Shown: piece by piece, positions 34,311-42,280 of the stretch
How positions within the stretch are numbered: position 1 is the stretch's first letter
Layout: each line of letters starts with the position of its first letter
Assembly (NCBI GenBank): GCA_020634115.1
Contig: JACKCH010000012.1
Span: 496,001-560,000, forward strand
Direction: 5' to 3'
DNA: 64,000 bases
Source of the DNA: Anaerolineaceae bacterium
GTDB lineage: Bacteria; Chloroflexota; Anaerolineae; Aggregatilineales; Phototrophicaceae
Notes under the pieces: generated by a model
What the model was told of the DNA's origin: nothing
The model's input: only the letters and a program-made list of their open reading frames with translations
The model's database searches: none
Program-made: the position numbers and the translations under genes

Positions 34311-34784
34311 TTATTGAATACGCTTGATCTTAAAGATAACCTCACCACCAGGCGTGTTCACAGTGACTTTGTTCCCTTTTTTCTTGCCAAGCAATGCCGC
34401 ACCAATCGGGCTTTCATGGGAAATTTTACCCTCACGAGGGTTCGCTTCCGCCGCCCCGACAATATAGTACGTTTCTTCCTCGCCCATGCCATCCTCAACG
34501 ATCGTGACGACAGAGCCAACACGCACTTCGTCCGAAGTGCCATTCGGCGAAATAATCACCGCTGAGCGCAGCACGCTTTCAAGATATTGAATGCGGCCTT
34601 CCAGGAACGACTGCTGTTCCCGGGCGTCATGATAATTGGCATTTTCTTTCAGATCACCATCAGCAACCGCTTCTTTGAGCTTTTGCGCCAGTTCTGGCCG
34701 CCGGACAGTAATCAGGGTATCCAACTCACGGCGTAATTCTTCCGCGCCTTCCAGGGTCAGGTAAGTTTGCTCAGGTTGGGACAT
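34311..34784 (-). CDS. greA: transcription elongation factor GreA
   Basis: The 157-residue product matches GreA. The N-terminal coiled coil (LTLEGAEELRRELDTL through VADGDLKENANYHDAREQQ) carries the acidic tip DGDLKENANY that enters the RNA polymerase secondary channel. The C-terminal FKBP-like domain ends GKKKGNKVTVNTPGGEV. GreA stimulates transcript cleavage in backtracked complexes. It ends at the bidirectional terminator and has its own promoter upstream at 34816-34843. Confidence 0.95.
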   Translation of the reverse strand: MSQPEQTYLTLEGAEELRRELDTLITVRRPELAQKLKEAVADGDLKENANYHDAREQQSFLEGRIQYLESVLRSAVIISPNGTSDEVRVGSVVTIVEDGMGEEETYYIVGAAEANPREGKISHESPIGAALLGKKKGNKVTVNTPGGEVIFKIKRIQ

Positions 34785-34815
34785 ACGCTCTATACTCCAT
34801 CAAACTTGAGGGGCA

Positions 34816-34843
34816 ATCATACATCAAAGTCACGCCAACTCAA
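34816..34843 (-). promoter_or_regulatory. promoter for greA
   Basis: On the minus strand TTGAGT (34843-34838), a 16-nt spacer and TATGAT (34821-34816) lie 32 nt before ATG 34784. The -10 matches five of six positions and the -35 four of six. Confidence 0.5.
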
Positions 34844-34850
34844 TAGGCAT

Positions 34851-35678
34851 TCAGGCTTGACGCTGGCTCACCATCTTCGTCAGGTTCTGGCGGTGAAGCT
34901 GCTCGACCACGCCGTTCAGCAAAATCCGACTCTTGCCACATTTTTCAACGCTCAAGCTGTTCAACGCCTTGCGGGGTGAACTGCTGGCAAGTGCCTTATC
35001 TACTTTTCGCTGCAAATTGAGCAGGTAGTCAATATCTTCCTGGATCTTGCTTTCAATCTCGCCGCGCAGAATGACTTCACCATGCCCCGGTACGATATGC
35101 TCAAAATTCCATCCCTGTAAGCTCTGCAGGGAGGCCAGGAAATCGTCATAGCTCCCGTCTACAAAATATGGCAGCGGCATCACCGTATCGCCGCCAAAAA
35201 GGATATGCTCTTCCTTCAGCAGGCAGACAATCGAGTCCGGGCTATGGCCGGGGGTGTGCCACAGTTGCAGAGTTTTTCCACCAAGGTGGATATTGAGCAT
35301 TCCACTCTCAAACACCACGTCCGGCAGGATTACCTCTACATCTTGAAGTTCTGGAGACGTCAATCTGGCTTCTTCCAAGCTGGCCCTTCCGCGCGTATCC
35401 AGCAAATCATGGCAGCGGGCATGACCCACAACCTGCGCCCCAGGGAAGAAGCAGGTCCCGGTGGTGTGATCAGCGTGGAAATGGGTATTGACCACATACC
35501 GCACCTGAGACCGCAAGCGGGTTTCGACAAACCGCTTGATGCGCAGCGTCTCCTCTGGAAACGGCAGGGTGTCGATGAGTATCGCCCCGTCTTTAGTCAT
35601 CACCAACCCAGCAGTCACCTGGACATACAGGTCACTGATGAACACATAAACATCGTCGGAGACACGTTCTCTTTGCAT
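34851..35678 (-). CDS. MBL-fold metallo-hydrolase
   Basis: The 275-residue cytosolic product has THFHADHTTG (HxHxDH), HTPGHSPDSIV, GGDTVMPLPYF and VPGHGEVI, the full metal-ligand set of the beta-lactamase fold. It begins MQRERVSDDVYVFISDLYVQ, like class B beta-lactamase-related hydrolases of environmental bacteria. The substrate is unknown. I set the start at ATG 35678 because the promoter at 35734-35762 and family length agree; the open frame runs on to 35798 without similarity. No clear ribosome site is seen. The last 40 residues are Lys/Ser/Arg-rich. Confidence 0.85.
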   Translation of the reverse strand: MQRERVSDDVYVFISDLYVQVTAGLVMTKDGAILIDTLPFPEETLRIKRFVETRLRSQVRYVVNTHFHADHTTGTCFFPGAQVVGHARCHDLLDTRGRASLEEARLTSPELQDVEVILPDVVFESGMLNIHLGGKTLQLWHTPGHSPDSIVCLLKEEHILFGGDTVMPLPYFVDGSYDDFLASLQSLQGWNFEHIVPGHGEVILRGEIESKIQEDIDYLLNLQRKVDKALASSSPRKALNSLSVEKCGKSRILLNGVVEQLHRQNLTKMVSQRQA

Positions 35679-35733
35679 AGGTGAATAGGATTGATTCCGT
35701 CCAAAACGAGTGTCCAGAGGAAACCGAAGTGCG

Positions 35734-35762
35734 AGTATAATCAGTGTATGAGGGGAAATCAA
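35734..35762 (-). promoter_or_regulatory. promoter for the MBL hydrolase gene
   Basis: On the minus strand TTGATT (35762-35757), exactly 17 nt, then TATACT (35739-35734). Transcription would start near 35727, leaving a leader of about 49 nt before ATG 35678 and excluding the longer reading frame start at 35798. Confidence 0.6.
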
Positions 35763-35828
35763 GGCAGATACACAATAAAATGGCAAACAGCATTCCACAA
35801 ACAGCCTTTTAGTACCCCCTAGCGCACA

Positions 35829-35900
35829 GAAAACAATCTATCCGATTGTTTTCCCCTGTAATGCCGTTAAAATTAGGGTGGGTACAGGATTAAACGGCAT
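35829..35900. promoter_or_regulatory. two inverted repeats upstream of the receptor gene
   Basis: GAAAACAATC (35829-35838) and GATTGTTTTC (35844-35853) are perfect 10-bp arms around TATCC. A second pair, ATGCCGTT (35861-35868) and AACGGCAT (35893-35900), follows. They fill the gap between the divergent MBL and receptor genes. They could be operators or a terminator-like hairpin; no matching regulator is next to them. A TATAGT at 35902-35907 may be the -10 box. Confidence 0.4.
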
Positions 35901-35961
35901 TTATAGTATCCGACACAACACCGGTTCATAATCACCACTTTCTATCAAAAAGGAGCTTTTT

Positions 35962-38121
35962 ATGGAAAACCGGCACATACGCAAGTACCTTACCCTGGGT
36001 GTGCTAATCAGCATCCTGGGTTTGCTACTGGTCGCGCCACTTGTTCAGGCGCAGACACAGCCTGTCTTTCGCATCGGGGTACTGGATGATGAACGCGGGC
36101 CGATCAGCAGCGGCGCTCGCCTAGCAGTACAAGAAATTAATGCTGCTGGCGGGGTACGCGGCGCCGACGGCACTTTTTTTCAACTGGAACTTATCATTCA
36201 ACCCACGAACGAGGGCGCAACGCTCACGCAGGCTATAAAAAACCTCAACCAGGCCAGTGTTGTCGCGGTGCTGGGGCCTAAAACGAGCGATGAGGTTCTG
36301 AACGGACTCACTGCCCTACAATCGCTCAACGTCCCCATCCTGACACCGGCTACCGGGGATACACTCATCACCGCCGATTCAACCGGGCGGCTGTTTCGCA
36401 TCCGCGCCGCCGAAGTGCTATTAGGGCGGGCCTTGGCGAATTACCTCGTGAACAGCCTGGGACTGCGGCGTATCGCTACCGCACAGCTTGAACTGGATAT
36501 TGCCTCTACTGCCGGAGTCATCGGCTTTTCGACAGCAGCGCAGTCACTCGGCGTGCTGCCACAGCCGTCGCTGCAACTTCCGCCGGGCGGCGACATGATT
36601 CAGATCGTCAACAACCTGCTCCAGGCAAACCCGGAGATCGTCGTCACCTATGGCAGTCCGGCGCTGGCAGCCGAATTTTACACCGATTTACGCAGCGCCG
36701 GTTGGCAGGGGTCGTTCGCCTATAATCAGGCGGATAATGCCGATTTTTACGAGGCGATCCCCTTCGATCAACTGCGCGGCATTATTTATGCCACCAGTTG
36801 GCCGTTCACGTTACCCGATGAAGCCAGCAGCACTTTCCTCACGGATTATGTCCGCACATTCGGGCGCGTCCCTGGCCCGGTAGATGCCGCCAGTTATGAC
36901 GGGGTACATATGCTGGCACAGGCGATTCAGCTACCGGGTGAACTGCGCACCAATCTGCGCCAACTCGATAATGTCAATGGCATCCAGGGGTTGTTACGCC
37001 CGGTGCAGTTAAGCCCTGGCGAAAGCAGCAATAATGTCAGCGTGGTTGAGGATGGGGCATTCGGCGCACCCCAGGTTGTCGCACGCTATGTCGGGAGTCA
37101 GCAGATTGAAGTTGCCAGCGTTCCCTCTGGCCCAACCGCACCGTTGGCAACACCAGTTCCCGCCGCAACCGCCACACCGGAAGGCGTCGTCCTGACCATT
37201 AAGAGCGCCCGGCAGAATGTCCGCAGCGGCCCCAGCACCAGTTACGATGTCATCGGCCAATTGAGTGCCGGCGACCAGGTGCGTATCATCGGCGCAACGG
37301 TGGACTTCTCCTGGGTAGTCATCGAGTTCCGGGGGCAGCAAGGTTGGCTGGCGACGTACCTCCTGGATGTGTTTGGCGACTTGAACACCGTCCCAATCGT
37401 TACCCCGCCACCTACACCCACGCCGTCCCCAACCCCGACTGCACAGCCCGAATCGGACATTGTGATTGACGCGGTTGTAGCTTCACCATCACCAATTATC
37501 GTCAATCAGCCGTTCACGGTTTCGGTGACGGTGCGTAACGCGGGCGGACTGGGCGCTGGTCAATTCGCTGTCGCGGCAACCTTCCCACCCAACAATGTTT
37601 ATTCAGCGGCAGTTGTCCCAGGGTTAGCACCAGGGCAAAGTACCGTCGTAAACCTGACCGGAACGTTTACCAATACCGGCGCTTACTCGGTGGTCATCGT
37701 GGCTGATCTGAATAACGATGTCAGTGAAGGCGGGAACGGCGAGAACAACAACCTGTATACCTTCAACTACGTCATCAACAAGCCCGTACTGCGCCAGGGT
37801 TCACAGATTTTGAATCCAGGCGATACGATCGACCTGGAAGGCAACGCGGTACAGGGCGATGCCAACTGGCGCGGCGACGCCAGTGCTTTAGATGCCCTGT
37901 TTTCCGCCAAACTCGGCGTGATTCCGAATGTGACGTTGGATACGGTCCATTGGGACTTAATCTCACCGAGCATCATCAATCAGACTAGCATTCCACGTGC
38001 TTTACTTAACCCCGGCACGATTGTCGGGATTATCACCGCTGACGGCAACCGAGGCGTATTGCGGGTGGACAGCCTGCCTGGAAATCAGATTGCGTTGACC
38101 TATCTGCTTTACCAAAACTAA
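35962..38121 (+). CDS. secreted ABC-type receptor with SH3b and CARDB-like domains
   Basis: This 719-residue protein has a signal peptide (about 1-31, ending VQAQTQ). A type I periplasmic-binding domain of the branched-chain amino acid receptor group (Peripla_BP_6) spans about 35-365: FRIGVLDDERGPISSGARLAVQEINAAGGV and VLGPKTSDEV. A Pro/Thr linker leads to a bacterial SH3 domain at about 408-473 (NVRSGPSTSYDVIGQLSAGD). A CARDB-like Ig fold spans about 497-606 (VRNAGGLGAGQF). The C-terminal 110 residues are unclassified. No permease or ATPase gene is nearby, so it is likely a surface receptor rather than a transporter part. AAGGAGC precedes ATG 35962. Confidence 0.88.
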   Translation: MENRHIRKYLTLGVLISILGLLLVAPLVQAQTQPVFRIGVLDDERGPISSGARLAVQEINAAGGVRGADGTFFQLELIIQPTNEGATLTQAIKNLNQASVVAVLGPKTSDEVLNGLTALQSLNVPILTPATGDTLITADSTGRLFRIRAAEVLLGRALANYLVNSLGLRRIATAQLELDIASTAGVIGFSTAAQSLGVLPQPSLQLPPGGDMIQIVNNLLQANPEIVVTYGSPALAAEFYTDLRSAGWQGSFAYNQADNADFYEAIPFDQLRGIIYATSWPFTLPDEASSTFLTDYVRTFGRVPGPVDAASYDGVHMLAQAIQLPGELRTNLRQLDNVNGIQGLLRPVQLSPGESSNNVSVVEDGAFGAPQVVARYVGSQQIEVASVPSGPTAPLATPVPAATATPEGVVLTIKSARQNVRSGPSTSYDVIGQLSAGDQVRIIGATVDFSWVVIEFRGQQGWLATYLLDVFGDLNTVPIVTPPPTPTPSPTPTAQPESDIVIDAVVASPSPIIVNQPFTVSVTVRNAGGLGAGQFAVAATFPPNNVYSAAVVPGLAPGQSTVVNLTGTFTNTGAYSVVIVADLNNDVSEGGNGENNNLYTFNYVINKPVLRQGSQILNPGDTIDLEGNAVQGDANWRGDASALDALFSAKLGVIPNVTLDTVHWDLISPSIINQTSIPRALLNPGTIVGIITADGNRGVLRVDSLPGNQIALTYLLYQN

Positions 38122-38172
38122 AGCCGATTTTCGTAAATCTTTAACGAGGGCGCACCGATGTGCGCCCCTACG
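38121..38172. repeat. dispersed hairpin repeat, copy 2
   Basis: This copy starts in the receptor gene's stop codon region with AAGCCGATTTTCG and ends GTGCGCCCCTACG. It is about 79 percent identical to 20643-20694. The core GGGCGCAC (38148-38155) and GTGCGCCC (38160-38167) form an 8-bp hairpin. Differences in the 4-nt loop and left arm suggest age or selection only for the stem. Confidence 0.6.
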
Positions 38173-38230
38173 AATCACGGTTTAATCTGTCCTGGTGAGA
38201 CAGGTAGTTGCGGCACAATGCAAACAAAAC

Positions 38231-38251
38231 GGGAGGGCTACCTGCCCTCCC
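38231..38251. terminator. intrinsic terminator for the M23 lipoprotein gene
   Basis: GGGAGGGC (38231-38238) and GCCCTCCC (38244-38251) form a perfect 8-bp stem with a 5-nt loop. On the minus strand it is followed by GTTTTGTTTG, so it mainly ends the minus-strand transcript. ATTTT on the plus side may also serve the receptor gene. Confidence 0.75.
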
Positions 38252-38282
38252 ATCCATTTTCTAATTCTGAACCGTGAAACGG

Positions 38283-39434
38283 CTAATTCAGGGTGATATC
38301 AATCCAGGTGGTACGATTGGGATACACGTAAATCAGTTTGCGGAAGCGCACTCGGCCACCCTCGGTCACACTGACCTCGTAATAGTCCGCCGGTAAGTCC
38401 CCCAACACGAAACTCTCCCCAAAGGTCTGATCGGGATTCACGGAGTTATCCGCATAAGAGGTTGGGTAACGGATCAAGTCCGCCGATTTGACCTGGATAG
38501 GCGCGTTATACAGCACCGTGCCGTTGGCATCAGTGACACGCCCAGCCAGCGTGCCGTAACCGCGATACGGGTATATCCACAGTTCCGGGTTGCGCGTCGC
38601 ACTGAAGCTGTTGGGATCACCCAGGCGCACTTCAAAATGCAGGTGTGGCCCAAAAGCGACGCCTGTGCCACCTACTACCCCAATCCGATCACCCTGCTTC
38701 ACCTGCTGTCCGGTCTGCACGTCCACACGATCCAGATGACCGTAGAGAGTATAGACCGGCAGGCCTTCAGGCGACGAAAAGTTATGCTGAATCACCACGA
38801 CATTCCCGTAATAGTTGTTCTGCGGCCCAAATAGGGCACTGGTATCGCTCCCGGCATAAATAACAGCACCGTCCGCCGCCGCCATAACCGGCGTACCCGT
38901 GGGATTGACCATATCTACCCCATGATGAACCTGCAAGCCGCCGCTGTTGCTGCCATAGGCATAGGTTCGCGCCACCCAGTTCGCCCCGCCATCCGCAATC
39001 GGGCGGCGCAGCATGTAGTGGTCAGCAATCTGTACTGAAGGATCAGCCGGGGGCGGTGTCCAGGTGGGTGCAGGGGTATTATTCGGGTCATCCGCTGGAT
39101 TGGTTGGTGTGGGGGAGGCAATCGGCGTGCTGGTCGGCACCGGAGTCGGCGATAGCGTATTGGTTGGCGTCAGGGTATCCGTTGGCGTCAGGGTCGGTGT
39201 CGGCGTGGATGTGTTGGTCGGTGTCCGACTGGGTGTAAAAGTCGCGGTTGGCGGCAGGGTTGGCGTCCGGCTGGGGAGCGGGTTGGCGGTCGGCACAGCG
39301 GTCACTACCTGAGCCGCGCTCACCGCCGCCCCTTGTGCTGGCGGAATCGTCGCCGCGAATGGCGTTGCCGCCGGAGCCGTCGGTTGACAGGCAGCGATGA
39401 TAAACATCACCAGAAGATATTTCACTCGTCTCAT
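38283..39434 (-). CDS. M23 family metallopeptidase lipoprotein
   Basis: This 383-residue protein has a lipoprotein signal (MRRVKYLLVMFIIAAC, lipobox IAAC), a Thr/Pro-rich spacer to about 130, and a LytM/M23 zinc peptidase domain. The latter has HHGVDMVNPTGTPVMAA (His and Asp ligands near 168), YGHLDRVDVQTGQQVKQGD and GPHLHFEVRLG (HxH near 263). It should cut peptidoglycan cross-links or activate amidases. The final 90 residues look like an Ig-type fold (GYGTLAGRVTDANGT). It starts at ATG 39434; GTG 39443 is the alternative. It is 33 nt after the next minus-strand gene. Confidence 0.9.
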   Translation of the reverse strand: MRRVKYLLVMFIIAACQPTAPAATPFAATIPPAQGAAVSAAQVVTAVPTANPLPSRTPTLPPTATFTPSRTPTNTSTPTPTLTPTDTLTPTNTLSPTPVPTSTPIASPTPTNPADDPNNTPAPTWTPPPADPSVQIADHYMLRRPIADGGANWVARTYAYGSNSGGLQVHHGVDMVNPTGTPVMAAADGAVIYAGSDTSALFGPQNNYYGNVVVIQHNFSSPEGLPVYTLYGHLDRVDVQTGQQVKQGDRIGVVGGTGVAFGPHLHFEVRLGDPNSFSATRNPELWIYPYRGYGTLAGRVTDANGTVLYNAPIQVKSADLIRYPTSYADNSVNPDQTFGESFVLGDLPADYYEVSVTEGGRVRFRKLIYVYPNRTTWIDITLN

Positions 39435-39467
39435 GGTTATCACTCAAACACACTTCTATACACGTAA

Positions 39468-41213
39468 TTACAATTCGTCTGGCCCATCCAGGAAAGTCGG
39501 TGGATTGACTGGCGGACGCGGTTGGGACGGCAGTTCCGTATCCTGAACGAGTAATTCGCGCAGATTATCCTCGTCCAGTTCCTTGCCATTCAAATGGGTG
39601 AATAATAACGGGTTTTCCGCCGGATCAACCGCATAGCGCCAGTGACGACGCCCGGTTTCCCGCAATACGGAACGACACACGTCACAACGCACAGTACGCC
39701 GGGGGCGCGGGATTCCGATCAGACGACCTGGGCGGTTTTCTACCGTCAGATTGCCCCGTTCGCAAACCGGGCAGGTGGTGATGATAAATCCGTCGCGGTA
39801 GCGTTCTGCCGCAACCACACCCCGCCAGTAGAAGAATACATAGACCACCACAACCAGCAGAACGAAACCACCCACCAATGTTTCAGGACGTAGTTCCCCC
39901 CCCGGCGCGGTTTGCGGTGTCTCCGGCGCGGGTGTGGATATGGGTTGTGTGGTGCTATCTGCCACCCCTGCCCCACCGGTTATCAGCGTGGGTGTTTCGG
40001 ATGGTACCGCCGTCGGTGTATTGGTGCTGGTCGCCGTCGGGGTATCCGTTGGGGACACCGTATCCGTCAGTGTGGCTGTGTTGGTCAGCGTTTCAGTAGG
40101 TTTCGCCATTGCTGTGTCTGTCGGCGTACTGGTCGCTGTGGGAGTCGGTGTATCCGTCGGTGTGTTCGTTGGCACAGCGGTCGGCGTATCTGACGGTAGT
40201 GGCGTAGTGCTGGCCGTCAGTGACAGTAATGCCGCATCTGGCTGCTCCACCATCACGGTGGGGGTATTCGTCGGAATCGGTGTGGCCGTGTCCATTGCGG
40301 TATTGGTTACTGTTGGTAACGGCGTATCTGTCGGCGTGTAGGTAGCCGTCGCCGTCGGCGTAAAGGTATTGGTGCTGGTCGCCGTCGGGGTATTCGTCAG
40401 TGTGGAGGTCGGCGTAAAGGTGCTGGTCGCCGTCGCAGTATCGGTCGCCGTTGCCGTCGGAGTCAAGGTATTGGTGCTGGTCGCCGTTGGCGATGGTGTG
40501 TCGGTATGGGTGGCTGTAGCCGTTGGGGTGGGGGTCAGCGTAGGCGTGTTGGACGGCGTGAACGTAAGAGTTGGTGTCAGAGCATCTTCGCTCAACACCG
40601 GCAGTATATCCAGATCATCCGACCAGCGCACTAGGTTACGCGCCAGCCAGCCAAAACCATCATCATAGCGGATCATAATCCATGAACTATCCGCATTGCG
40701 GCCAACCGGCTCGACTAAATCCCCATTTAACAACTGCCCTAACCGCAAATAACCGCGCCCCGGCCCAGCGCGAACAAAACTACTTCCTGCATTTACATCT
40801 ACCCAGTTACCTGAAGGTGTTTCGGTTGGCAGTAAAACGATGTTGGGGGTCTCAGGTGTGGGTGGTGTAGGGGTCAGATTCGTGGTGCTGATGACCGGGA
40901 GCGCGTCAATATCCTGCACCCAGAATGCCAGATCACGCCGAATCCAACCAAAACCGCCATGATAGATGACCATCACCCAATCCGCCGCCCCATTCCGGCT
41001 GACCGGGAATAGGACCTCACCTAACTCAAACTGGCCTACCGGGAGGTAATCACGGCCAGGGCCACCGCGCACGTAAATATCCGCCGCCAGAACGATGCTG
41101 TTCTCCGGCGTGGCAGTGGAACCAGTTGGGGAATCGGTTTGCGCTGCTGTAATCGCAGCTAAAATCCCCAGAATCAGGATAAACAGTAGAGTGATCGGGA
41201 GACGGTGTTTCAC
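39468..41213 (-). CDS. SH3b-repeat transmembrane protein with zinc-ribbon-like tail
   Basis: The 581-residue protein starts at GTG 41213 after GAAGAG, with a signal sequence (about 1-25). Two bacterial SH3-like domains follow at about 38-95 (VRGGPGRDYLPVGQFELG) and 130-195 (VRAGPGRGYLRLGQLLNG). A low-complexity Thr/Pro stalk extends to about 430. One membrane segment at about 441-463 (GGFVLLVVVVYVFFYW) leads to a cytoplasmic tail with CPVC and CDVC, a probable four-Cys zinc ribbon, and an acidic end. I know no named family with this layout. It may link the wall to a cytosolic partner. Confidence 0.82.
   Translation of the reverse strand: MKHRLPITLLFILILGILAAITAAQTDSPTGSTATPENSIVLAADIYVRGGPGRDYLPVGQFELGEVLFPVSRNGAADWVMVIYHGGFGWIRRDLAFWVQDIDALPVISTTNLTPTPPTPETPNIVLLPTETPSGNWVDVNAGSSFVRAGPGRGYLRLGQLLNGDLVEPVGRNADSSWIMIRYDDGFGWLARNLVRWSDDLDILPVLSEDALTPTLTFTPSNTPTLTPTPTATATHTDTPSPTATSTNTLTPTATATDTATATSTFTPTSTLTNTPTATSTNTFTPTATATYTPTDTPLPTVTNTAMDTATPIPTNTPTVMVEQPDAALLSLTASTTPLPSDTPTAVPTNTPTDTPTPTATSTPTDTAMAKPTETLTNTATLTDTVSPTDTPTATSTNTPTAVPSETPTLITGGAGVADSTTQPISTPAPETPQTAPGGELRPETLVGGFVLLVVVVYVFFYWRGVVAAERYRDGFIITTCPVCERGNLTVENRPGRLIGIPRPRRTVRCDVCRSVLRETGRRHWRYAVDPAENPLLFTHLNGKELDEDNLRELLVQDTELPSQPRPPVNPPTFLDGPDEL
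39985..40580 (-). repeat. low-complexity Thr/Pro-coding degenerate tandem repeat
   Basis: On the plus strand units such as GTCGGCGTA, GTGTTGGTC and GTATCGGTC recur many times; on the minus strand they encode runs like TPTATSTNTPTATAT. This is the stalk of the SH3b transmembrane protein. Unit copies differ by few bases, so slippage or recombination may change its length. A shorter stretch of the same kind lies at 39105-39260 in the M23 gene. Confidence 0.8.
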
Positions 41214-41301
41214 GTCATGCTCTTCACGATAAACCGGCGCATAATGGTAACATGCTGACCTTATTCTACCAATAGCCAAACCAGCCTACCCGGTGACTCC
41301 C

Positions 41302-41970
41302 CTATGATCCCTCGGACATCACCTCCCCAATCAAGAAATCCATCGGCGCTTGCAACCGGGCGCCGTTCGCAAAAAGCTGCACCGACCACTGTCCGCTGTC
41401 CAGGGGAGCATCTGAGGGGTCAATATAGAACCACAAACAAATCTGGTTGGCGGTACGCGGAACATTATAACTCTGGGTGACAACGACATTTCCTTCATAC
41501 GACCATTCTGCCGCTAAAGGCGTATTCGCCTTGATGTTATAGGCGATGACGGTCGCATAGATGCGCTGCACGCCCACCGGGAACGTCACAATCGGGTTTT
41601 CTACGCAACCATCCGAATCGCGGACCCGCATCGAAACACCGGTGTGTACAAAATACTCCTGACCAGGCGTTAGCTCATTTTGTACACCAGATAACCCGGC
41701 GACCTCCTGGACACCAATCACTGGCGTTTCCCCGGCGCGTACCGTCGCTAAAAGCTGCGTATTGGCACTGCTCATCCCGGCGACCTGCGTACTGGCCGCT
41801 GCTGCCGTCCCACCAATACGCCGCTCATTCGCTTGGAGTGTACCGGCAACCCGAGTCGCTTCCTGCACGTAACCGGCGATTTCCGTTTGTAGATCGGCCT
41901 GGGGGTCAGCGGTGTCAAAAACCTGACACGCGCTCAACAATAAAGCGAGAATCCAGACAATGCGTCGCAT
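41302..41970 (-). CDS. putative lipoprotein of unknown function
   Basis: The 222-residue product begins MRRIVWILALLLSACQ, a clear lipoprotein signal (lipobox LSAC). A helical part at about 25-90 is rich in Ala, Thr and Gln (GTAAAASTQVAGMSSANTQ). A beta-rich C-terminal half follows, with YFVHTGVSMRVRDSDGC and a Cys pair. I do not recognise the family. AGGGG lies 9 nt before ATG 41970. It is the first gene of a minus-strand run of three cell-surface proteins (41970-38283). Confidence 0.78.
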   Translation of the reverse strand: MRRIVWILALLLSACQVFDTADPQADLQTEIAGYVQEATRVAGTLQANERRIGGTAAAASTQVAGMSSANTQLLATVRAGETPVIGVQEVAGLSGVQNELTPGQEYFVHTGVSMRVRDSDGCVENPIVTFPVGVQRIYATVIAYNIKANTPLAAEWSYEGNVVVTQSYNVPRTANQICLWFYIDPSDAPLDSGQWSVQLFANGARLQAPMDFLIGEVMSEGS

Positions 41971-42280
41971 TCCATCCATCCCCTGCTCTTTTTCCAGCCT
42001 GAGTCTAGCGAAAGGCAGGACGAACGTCCATGCGTATTCTTTTACATTAGGTCGCGCAGTTTGATTATAATGGAAAGTGCGTCGTCAGTTTTCAGCTATC
42101 CGGACTTCCCCCATTTGGTGGACAGTCCATTCAGCCATCCATCGCCAGGAAATAACGACGTGAAAGACGATTGACCCGATAACCTAAAATGCAAAAATGC
42201 TCTAAAGTCAGCGGCCAGCGGATAAAAGCATTATGTTGGTCTTTCAGAATACGAATATATACATGATCGAAAGGGTAGTT
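41971..42280. other. 310-nt divergent intergenic region
   Basis: No gene is supported here. It separates the lipoprotein gene (minus) from the ligase/TPR gene (plus). Besides the promoter candidate at 42041-42071 I see no strong hairpin or RNA gene. The in-frame extension to 42233 upstream of 42281 lacks a ribosome site. Confidence 0.5.
42041..42071 (+). promoter_or_regulatory. candidate promoter for the ligase/TPR gene
   Basis: TTTACA (42041-42046), a long 19-nt spacer and a perfect TATAAT (42066-42071). Start point would be near 42078, giving a leader of about 200 nt before ATG 42281. Confidence 0.45.

Noticed and set aside
34851..35798. Longer MBL hydrolase starting at 35798
   Set aside because: The extra 40 residues cover a promoter with ideal spacing (35734-35762) and have no similarity to the family.
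39985..40580. CRISPR-like array
   Set aside because: Units are 6-9 bp, adjacent without spacers, and encode a Thr/Pro stalk in an intact gene. No cas genes are present.
42233..42280. Upstream in-frame extension of the ligase/TPR gene
   Set aside because: ATG 42233 and ATG 42263 lack a ribosome site, while AAAGGG precedes ATG 42281 and the protein then starts at its first membrane helix.
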